The position numbers were made by a program, and so were the translations under genes. Below the pieces are notes generated by a model that was given only the letters and a program-made list of their open reading frames with translations, was not told the DNA's origin and did no database searches. Below, in pieces: positions 5,797 to 10,656 of a stretch of 10,656 nt of DNA. The stretch's first letter is position 1, and each line of letters starts with the position of its first letter. Origin of the DNA: an uncultured Clostridia bacterium (GTDB lineage Bacteria > Bacillota > Clostridia > TANB77 > CAG-508); assembly GCA_948976265.1 (NCBI GenBank), contig CARFUA010000001.1, positions 235,848 to 246,503 of the forward strand, in the 5' to 3' direction.

Positions 5797-7035
5797 TTAT
5801 TTATCTTGTTCATCTACCCATTTTGCAAATTCTTCATTAGAAATTTTTCCAGAACAAACATCCTTATACATTTGTTTTCCTATTTTTCTATACTGCTCTA
5901 AATCTTTTTGATACATCTCTATTTCAGGATTTCGAGATGCACGAGTTTTCTTTCTAGTTCCAATTGTTCTATATTTATGATAAGTATTATCATTTTCTTG
6001 TTTTCTTTTTTGATATTCTTTATTTCCAATATCTTTACAGGTTTGATTATTTTTAATAATTCTATCACAATATGCGACATTATCTTTTAAAGTTAAAAAA
6101 TATCTTTTACAATTATTACATAACTTTATATGAGATTTATTAATGGCTAAAATATTAAATAAAGTAATATAAAAGCTAGTAAACAGATTATTAGTAACAA
6201 ATTGATGTAAGTTAGCTAAGTGTTTTCCTGTTGGATCAATATTTTTAATAGCGTTAATTACAGTATATACATCTTCTAATTGAATCTCTTCCTTTTTTAA
6301 AGGAAAATTGTCGTATTGGTATTCTAGCAAGTCTGTTGTATGAAAATCATGAGAAAATTCTTTAAATGTATCTTGATATAATTGATTATACAAGAAAAAC
6401 CTTTGCCTAAGAGTTAAGTCACTTAAGTCAAATGGATTATCAATACAATAAACAAAATGAATACATTTCTTAAAAATACTTTGATAATAAATTAAAGTAT
6501 TTTTTTCTTTTTTGTAATATTTTTTTGCAATTTCAATTATTTCTTTTACTGGATATAAAGTATCTAGTTCAATATGTTTTATATCTTTATCATCTAATTT
6601 ATCTATAAAATAATCAAAAAAGTTTATGAAAAACAACAAATAATCATTAAAAATATTAAAATCGTAACTTATAAAGTCTAGAAGAGAAAGATCGTAGTTT
6701 TCTATTACTGATGTTGGCTCAAAAACAATATATCCTTTTAATTTTTCAATATCATCATTAAATGTTAAAGAAGTAGCATTTATAGTTTGATCTATTTCGA
6801 ATATTGATTTTAAATAATCTATTAATTTTTGTTTTTTTGATTTAGAAGAAGTATTATTAATTTCTTCTATTAGCATTTCAAATTCTTCCTCAGTAGGCAC
6901 ATTTCTATAATTAGCCAAGTACGTATTGTTATTTTGACTTATAGGTCTACTTAAATATGCTCCTGAAGTATGAATAAATATTTGTGAAAAATTGACTACA
7001 TCAAATGAAATTCTAATATCTTTTTTTCTTTCCAT
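5797..7035 (-). CDS. DUF6076 family protein with C-terminal zinc-finger motif
   Basis: A 412-residue protein of unknown function. The best guide is the C-terminal third. 'IKLCNNCKRYFL...YCDR...TCKDIG' places C306, C309, C323 and C333 as a likely zinc site, followed by a basic 'YQKRKQ...YRTIGTRKKTRASR' stretch (341-368) that could bind nucleic acid. This C-x2-C...YC-x9-C pattern is typical of DUF6076 and resembles the zinc end of the ABATE/CGNR-type proteins. The N-terminal 300 residues are hydrophobic-acidic and mostly helical, with no membrane segment or enzyme motif that I can name. Its ATG has AAAGGA 7 nt upstream. It is transcribed from its own promoter, convergent with Fic 3 and divergent from the recombinase module, so it looks like independent cargo. 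Some DUF6076 genes occur on mobile elements; a defence or regulatory role is only a guess. Confidence 0.75.
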   Translation of the reverse strand: MERKKDIRISFDVVNFSQIFIHTSGAYLSRPISQNNNTYLANYRNVPTEEEFEMLIEEINNTSSKSKKQKLIDYLKSIFEIDQTINATSLTFNDDIEKLKGYIVFEPTSVIENYDLSLLDFISYDFNIFNDYLLFFINFFDYFIDKLDDKDIKHIELDTLYPVKEIIEIAKKYYKKEKNTLIYYQSIFKKCIHFVYCIDNPFDLSDLTLRQRFFLYNQLYQDTFKEFSHDFHTTDLLEYQYDNFPLKKEEIQLEDVYTVINAIKNIDPTGKHLANLHQFVTNNLFTSFYITLFNILAINKSHIKLCNNCKRYFLTLKDNVAYCDRIIKNNQTCKDIGNKEYQKRKQENDNTYHKYRTIGTRKKTRASRNPEIEMYQKDLEQYRKIGKQMYKDVCSGKISNEEFAKWVDEQDK

Positions 7036-7146
7036 ATAAAAATCCTTTCTGTTAACAAATTACTAAATTTACGAAAGTTGCTGATTGATAACTAAGTTTC
7101 ACTAATTTTGCAGGTTTATTCAAAAAAGTATTGTAATATACAATCA

Positions 7147-7188
7147 GTTAACTAATATAATTTTATTATAATTGTTAACAAAAGTCAA
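7147..7188 (-). promoter_or_regulatory. Minus-strand promoter for the DUF6076 gene with GTTAAC palindromes
   Basis: Read on the minus strand, TTGACT (complement of 7183-7188), 17 bp, TAAAAT (complement of 7160-7165). The spacer holds TTGTTAACAA (7172-7181), a perfect 10-bp palindrome. The GTTAAC core recurs at 7147-7152 just downstream of the -10 and at 7051-7056 near the ribosome binding site. AACTAATAT is also directly repeated at 7150-7158 and 7190-7198. Operator function is inferred. Confidence 0.5.
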
Positions 7189-7256
7189 TAACTAATATGA
7201 TCATAATTGGTGATTTGGTATAGAAAATTTTTAATTTTTTCTAGCACATTGAAAAC

Positions 7257-7422
7257 TAAATAAAAATCATTAAATACAGTCAAAGAAACTCTTATTCAGT
7301 CATAGCACGAGCGAGAAAGAACCGTCCCACGCATTGAGAATAAGTCTGATGATCAGATAGGTGAAAGTCCTGAGGAGCCTAACCAGCCGTTTAATGATTA
7401 CAGTAATTATTATTTTTATTTA
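7257..7422 (+). ncRNA. Candidate structured RNA or 5' leader upstream of the recombinase module
   Basis: In an otherwise AT-rich gap, about 7298-7390 is clearly richer in GC and folds consistently. P1 is a perfect 10-bp long-range stem (7265-7274 with 7390-7399); an alternative or extended outer stem pairs 7257-7267 with 7412-7422. Inside are CTTATTC with GAATAAG (7291-7297/7338-7344), the hairpin TCTGA-TGA-TCAGA (7345-7357) and TAGG with CCTA (7358-7361/7378-7381). A separate TAGAAAA/TTTTCTA hairpin (7221-7243) lies just upstream, with a possible extended -10 (TGGTATAGA, 7216-7224). No frame in it looks coding. The family is not recognised. It may be an independent RNA, a leader controlling the genes at 7451-9468, or a DNA structure tied to recombination. 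Strand follows the downstream genes and is not proven. Confidence 0.4.
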
Positions 7423-7450
7423 AAATATATTTGAAATAGAGGTGTTTCAT

Positions 7451-7654
7451 TTGAAGGAAAGAAAAGAAGTTACACAAGATGAATATAAATTAGAAACAAA
7501 TGAAAATGGGCAAAAAGTCATAAAAAAGTTTAGCCAAGAAAATACCGAAGAAATCAATATTATTTTTGAAGAAAACGAAACAGATGTGATGACAGAAATA
7601 TTAAAACAATTATCGAAATATTATATCGAAGAAATTTTGAAAAAGGAAATGTGA
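7451..7654 (+). CDS. Small recombinase-associated protein of unknown function, TTG start
   Basis: A 67-residue acidic-basic protein (MKERKEVTQDEYKLETNENG...KYYIEEILKKEM) without a recognised domain. A beta-rich front half ('YKLETNENGQKVIKKFS', 'INIIFEEN') is followed by a C-terminal helix ('VMTEILKQLSKYYIEEILKK'). TTG at 7451 is preferred because AGAGGTG (7438-7444) stands 6 nt before it; the in-frame GTG at 7442 lies inside that site. It ends 80 bp before the serine recombinase and probably shares its transcript. Small proteins in this position next to large serine recombinases include TnpW of Tn4451-type elements and recombination directionality factors, so a helper role in excision is possible but unproven. 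A short hairpin (7668-7674 with 7684-7690) lies in the gap. Confidence 0.6.
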   Translation: MKERKEVTQDEYKLETNENGQKVIKKFSQENTEEINIIFEENETDVMTEILKQLSKYYIEEILKKEM

Positions 7655-7734
7655 AAAGAACAATAAATTAGAAAATTTGCACATTTCTAAAAGCGAAAAA
7701 TAAATGCTATTCTAAAAGAAAGGAGGAAAAAACA

Positions 7735-9468
7735 ATGAAAAGAGTGCGATGTTTATACAGAGTATCAACGGTAAAACAGTTGGACAAAAACGATATCCCA
7801 ATGCAAAGAATTGAATGTAAGAAATATATAGAGCAAATGCCAGATTGGGAATTTGACAAAGAATACATTGAGAAAGGCGTATCAGGCTACAATAAAAAAT
7901 TAGAAGACAGAGATGTTTTGCAAGAAATCAGAACGGATGCGCTTAATAAAGAATTCGATGTTTTGTTGGTATTTATGTTTGATAGATTAGGAAGAAGAGA
8001 TGACGAAACTCCTTTCATTGTGGAATGGTTTGATAAACAGGGTATCGAAGTGTGGTCGACACAAGAAGGGCAACAGAAGTTTGATTCTAGAACTGATAAA
8101 TTAATCAACTATCTAAGATATTGGCATTCTGGTGGCGAAAGCGAAAAAACATCGAGAAGGGTTCGAACGAAGCAAAGGCAAATGATTGAGCAAGGCATTA
8201 ATATCAGTTCCGTTCCTCCTTATGGTTATAGAATGGTTAAAACAGGAATCTTTACGAAGCGAGGTGTGGAGCGAAAAACGTATGAAATTGTGGAGGCTGA
8301 GGCAGAAATTGTAAGAAAAATATTTGATTTATTTACCGAAGATGGTTATGGTGGAATGCGAATTGCTAAATATCTGAATGAGAAGGGATATAAAACGCAC
8401 AAAGGGTGCGAATGGAGTTATAGTACGATTAATAATATGCTTCGCAATCCAATTTACACAGGTTATTTGTGTTTTCATAAAACGAGTGTGCCAATCGGTG
8501 GTGGAAAGCGAAAAAGAGTGTCAAATACAGAAGATTGGATTTATTCAAAGGATAAAATTCCAGAAATTCAAATTATCTCAGAAGAACAATTTGAAAAAGT
8601 GCAAAAAATCAAAAAGGCAAGATGTGATAAAAATAAACAATGTGAAGAAGAAAATAAGGAATATTTCAGCTATCAAACCAAAGGAGATATGCTTTTTACA
8701 GGTTATATTGTGTGTGGTGGCTGTGGCTCAAAACTAACGACTAGAACTTCGAAAAGAACAATAAAATTGGAAGATGGAAGCCAAGGCTATACAAGATATA
8801 AATATTATATGTGTAGTAATAAGGCTTGTGGCAGAGAGTGTAGTTGCCAGAAGAAAAGTCATAAAAATAACATGATCGAAGAGCCAGTTTTAAATGAAAT
8901 TTACAAATATTTTGATTTACTAGAAAAAAGAGATTTGTCAGAATATGTGAGAAAAATCCATAAAAACACAAATGATAACGAAGGAAAGCAAATCAGAGAA
9001 TTAGAAAGAAACATCAAAGAATGTTCGAACAACAATGATTTACTAAAAGAGGAAATTATGAATGTGATAACAGGGAAAAGTACTTTAACGAGAGAGTTAA
9101 TTTCTGAATTAATGGAAGAAAATAAACAGAAGATAGAAGATTTTCAAAAACAAAAGATAAGATTAGAGCAATTGAAAAAGCAAAAAGAAGTAGATTTTGA
9201 GCAAATGCTAAAAATGAAAAGTATGATTCCAGATTGGAAAGAAGTTTTAAAAAATTGCAGTATAGAAAGAAAAAAAATGATATTATCAGCAATGATAAAA
9301 GAAATTGTCGTTTATGATCATAAAATTGATATTCATTTAAGAATTAGTTTTGACGAATTCTTGCGAACAGCACAAAAACTGGGTTCTGAGAAGAATAGCA
9401 AATTTGCTAAAAACCTGTGTAACACGAGAACCAATCAACCTAACCCCTCGCTGGGTACACTTCGATGA
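7735..9468 (+). CDS. Large serine recombinase (site-specific integrase/transposase)
   Basis: A 577-residue large serine recombinase that would cut and rejoin DNA at paired attachment sites through a covalent serine-DNA link. Order: resolvase catalytic domain 3-150 with YRVSTVKQ (Ser11 as nucleophile) and FDRLGRR (Arg84, Arg87/88); recombinase DNA-binding domain about 160-300 (PPYGYR..., NMLRNPIYTGYL); zinc ribbon 322-372 (C327, C330, C360, C365 plus extra cysteines); coiled coil about 412-495; then a short C-terminal domain ('IVVYDHKIDIHLRISFDEFL'). ATG 7735 has AAAGGAGG 8 nt upstream. The last 28 or so residues (from GSEKNSKF) read as low-conservation sequence, and the final ones overlap a different frame coding a peptidoglycan-binding protein. 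This suggests that the gene runs up to and through the attachment junction, so its C-terminus depends on the insertion site. Confidence 0.95.
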   Translation: MKRVRCLYRVSTVKQLDKNDIPMQRIECKKYIEQMPDWEFDKEYIEKGVSGYNKKLEDRDVLQEIRTDALNKEFDVLLVFMFDRLGRRDDETPFIVEWFDKQGIEVWSTQEGQQKFDSRTDKLINYLRYWHSGGESEKTSRRVRTKQRQMIEQGINISSVPPYGYRMVKTGIFTKRGVERKTYEIVEAEAEIVRKIFDLFTEDGYGGMRIAKYLNEKGYKTHKGCEWSYSTINNMLRNPIYTGYLCFHKTSVPIGGGKRKRVSNTEDWIYSKDKIPEIQIISEEQFEKVQKIKKARCDKNKQCEEENKEYFSYQTKGDMLFTGYIVCGGCGSKLTTRTSKRTIKLEDGSQGYTRYKYYMCSNKACGRECSCQKKSHKNNMIEEPVLNEIYKYFDLLEKRDLSEYVRKIHKNTNDNEGKQIRELERNIKECSNNNDLLKEEIMNVITGKSTLTRELISELMEENKQKIEDFQKQKIRLEQLKKQKEVDFEQMLKMKSMIPDWKEVLKNCSIERKKMILSAMIKEIVVYDHKIDIHLRISFDEFLRTAQKLGSEKNSKFAKNLCNTRTNQPNPSLGTLR

Positions 9469-9730
9469 CAGAACAACAGCGGCTGGCTATCCGATGCTAC
9501 GTTATGGTAGCAAAGGAAATTATGTGTGTGTAGCACAAGATTCTTTGAATGCATTAGGACTTACAACTGGTGGATTAGATGGCGTATTTGGAACGCAAAC
9601 TAGAAATGCCGTTTCGACTTTCCAAAGTAGAAATGGGCTATCAGCAGATGGAATTTTAGGACCACTTACATGGAGCAAATTAATGGCACAAGTCAATGGA
9701 ATGGGAAGAACAAATACGGTTGTAAATTAA
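9350..9730 (+). pseudogene. 3' remnant of a peptidoglycan-binding (PG_binding_1) protein gene, cut by the element
   Basis: The frame from about 9420 to 9730 encodes a clear PG_binding_1 repeat: 'MLRYGSKGNYVCVAQDSLN', 'GGLDGVFGTQTRNAVSTFQ' and 'GLSADGILGPLTWSKL'. Such domains anchor cell-wall hydrolases or spore-coat proteins to peptidoglycan. Everything upstream in this frame (9350 to about 9418, TTG start, no ribosome binding site) is only another frame of the recombinase end. The protein therefore lacks its native start, any signal peptide and any catalytic part. Base use also shifts here to more G and C at third positions than in the recombinase. The best explanation is that the element inserted into a host gene and left this 3' end at its right junction, with the 5' part at the unseen left junction. 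A promoterless fragment is unlikely to be expressed unless the recombinase transcript reads through. Confidence 0.7.
9396..9430. other. Probable right attachment junction (attR) of the serine-recombinase element
   Basis: The change from recombinase-type to host-type coding falls in this interval. It contains a perfect 14-bp palindrome TAGCAAATTTGCTA (9396-9409) and the small inverted repeat GTGT-A-ACAC (9417-9425). Serine integrase sites are imperfect palindromes around a 2-bp crossover, so either could be part of the site. The exact crossover cannot be fixed without the left junction or an empty site. Confidence 0.4.
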
Positions 9731-9736
9731 AAGTAA

Positions 9737-9767
9737 AAGTGAGAAGAATAACTTCTCACTTATTTTT
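9737..9767 (+). terminator. Terminator after the peptidoglycan-binding remnant
   Basis: AAGTGAGAAG (9737-9746) pairs perfectly with CTTCTCACTT (9752-9761) around a 5-nt AATAA loop, followed by ATTTTT. It begins 6 nt after the stop at 9728-9730 and is the native terminator of the cut host gene. Confidence 0.85.
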
Positions 9768-9790
9768 GTAAAAAAAATTGTAGAATTATG

Positions 9791-9843
9791 TTGTTAAAAG
9801 AAAAAAATTGTGATATAAATAAAAAAGAAAATATAAAAAGGAG
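9791..9843 (+). promoter_or_regulatory. Promoter and RBS of the DUF262 gene
   Basis: TTGTTA (9791-9796), 17 bp, TATAAA (9814-9819) preceded by TGA as an extended -10. AAAAGGAG at 9836-9843 is 8 nt before the ATG at 9852. No repeat resembling the Fic operators is seen here. Confidence 0.6.
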
Positions 9844-9851
9844 TCAATAAA

Positions 9852-10656
9852 ATGTCAACTGAAATATCTGTAAATAAACAAAGTGTGAAAGCTTTATTAG
9901 CCAGTGGAAAAGAGAAACCTTTTCTAATTCCCGAATATCAGAGACCTTATGAATGGACAGAAGAACATGTAGAAACATTATTTGAAGATTTGTGGGAATT
10001 TACAATTAGTGTAAATCCAGAGGAAAAAGGACAAACTAATTATTTTTTAGGCAGTATTGTTTCGTATGAAAATGAAATGGGAGAGCAAGAAATTATTGAT
10101 GGACAACAAAGAATTACATCTCTTTTTTTGCTTTTAAGAGCAATTTATACCAAATTGATTTCAACAGAAGAAAAAAGTAAAGAGGCGATTAATTTTATTC
10201 AACAAATAGAACCAGCTATCTGGAAAACGAATGATTTGACAGGTGAAGTAGATTATTCGCAAATTTTATTGAAATCAGCTGTGATTAATGACGAAGGAAA
10301 TAATATTTTACGTTCTATCATAAAAACAGGAGAAACGCAAGAAAAAGCAAAAGATAATTATTCTTTAAATTATAGAAAATTCGTAGAATTATTTGAAAAG
10401 GTGTCTGCTGAAAATCCACTAAAAATATATCAATTCATTTTTAATTTATTAAATAGAGCAATTCTTTTACCAATTACAGCAGATAATCAAGACACAGCAC
10501 TAACAATATTTTCAACATTAAATAACAGGGGACTTCCTTTATCAGATGCAGATATTTTTAAAGCTAAAATTTATAATCAGATTTCGGATGCCCAAAAGAG
10601 AAACCAATTTATTACATATTGGAAAGAAATTGATGAAGCAGCACAAGATGCAGGAG
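9852..10656 (+). CDS. DUF262 domain protein, N-terminal part (runs off the window)
   Basis: Open from ATG 9852 to the window edge, 268 codons. The DUF262 signature is complete: IPEYQRPYEW (residues 26-35), 'YFLGSIV' (64-70), the nucleotide-site motif DGQQR (83-87) and, later, 'FSTLNNRGLPLSDADIFKAKIYN'. In GmrSD-type restriction enzymes and in SspE, the DUF262 domain with DGQQR is an NTP-dependent sensor/nuclease part that attacks foreign or modified DNA, often joined to a C-terminal DUF1524 HNH nuclease. The C-terminus lies beyond this window, so the effector cannot be seen. It stands just outside the inferred element junction behind its own promoter, so it may belong to a neighbouring defence cluster rather than to the element. 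Confidence 0.92.
   Translation, partial: MSTEISVNKQSVKALLASGKEKPFLIPEYQRPYEWTEEHVETLFEDLWEFTISVNPEEKGQTNYFLGSIVSYENEMGEQEIIDGQQRITSLFLLLRAIYTKLISTEEKSKEAINFIQQIEPAIWKTNDLTGEVDYSQILLKSAVINDEGNNILRSIIKTGETQEKAKDNYSLNYRKFVELFEKVSAENPLKIYQFIFNLLNRAILLPITADNQDTALTIFSTLNNRGLPLSDADIFKAKIYNQISDAQKRNQFITYWKEIDEAAQDAG

Noticed and set aside
7346..7370. Hammerhead-like core: CTGATGA followed shortly by GAAA
   Set aside because: The ten bases between them (TCAGATAGGT) cannot form stem II, and CTGATGA is better explained by the TCTGA-TGA-TCAGA hairpin. No convincing stem I or cleavage triplet was found.
7355..7390. GGTGAAAGTCC resembling part of a cobalamin riboswitch, group II intron or RNase P RNA
   Set aside because: Only a short stretch is similar. 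The other conserved blocks of those RNAs are missing, and the genes downstream do not fit a cobalamin switch.
8378..8737. 119-codon plus-strand frame inside the recombinase
   Set aside because: It lies wholly within the recombinase domain and zinc ribbon coding region in another frame and has no ribosome binding site or domain.

Overview
The window is strongly AT-rich, has strong AGGAGG-type ribosome binding sites and consensus sigma-A promoters (TTGAnn, 17 bp, TGnTATAAT), and its genes have typical low-GC Gram-positive relatives. It looks like a Bacillota genome, most likely a clostridial lineage. No species can be named from the sequence. The content is accessory: three Fic-domain proteins, a DUF6119 (TIGR04141) gene, a DUF6076 gene, a large serine recombinase and a DUF262 gene.

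Layout. Positions 1-277 hold the upstream edge and the promoter of the first Fic gene. Positions 278-5678 form a plus-strand array of three separately transcribed Fic genes. Fic 1 (278-1213) has an N-terminal Xre helix-turn-helix. Fic 2 (3322-4380) and Fic 3 (4563-5678) carry C-terminal winged helices. Between Fic 1 and Fic 2 lies a DUF6119/TIGR04141 gene (1339-3081) split by one in-frame TAA at 2509-2511, after which the same frame continues to a stop that sits inside its own terminator. Each Fic promoter has a different repeat at or over it. These are a 50-bp-spaced direct repeat (Fic 1), two concentric inverted repeats (Fic 2) and an inverted repeat spanning -35 to -10 (Fic 3). A near copy of the Fic 2 operator lies inside the Fic 2 coding region, and half-sites of the Fic 3 operator recur in its 3' terminator region. 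The simplest reading is three parallel, autoregulated, single-polypeptide Fic modules.

Convergent to Fic 3 is a minus-strand DUF6076 gene (5797-7035) with its own promoter near 7160-7188. Between it and the recombinase module is a compact segment of higher GC (about 7257-7422) that folds into several nested and consecutive stems and may be a structured RNA or 5' leader. Then follow a 67-residue protein with a TTG start (7451-7654) and a large serine recombinase (7735-9468).

The 3' end of the recombinase runs into a separate reading frame encoding a peptidoglycan-binding domain that has no N-terminal part of its own (homology about 9420-9730). This marks the likely right attachment junction of a mobile element inserted into a host gene. 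The matching left junction is not visible here, so the cargo probably extends past position 1. Beyond the junction, behind a terminator and a new promoter, a DUF262 (GmrSD/SspE-type DGQQR) gene begins at 9852 and runs off the window.
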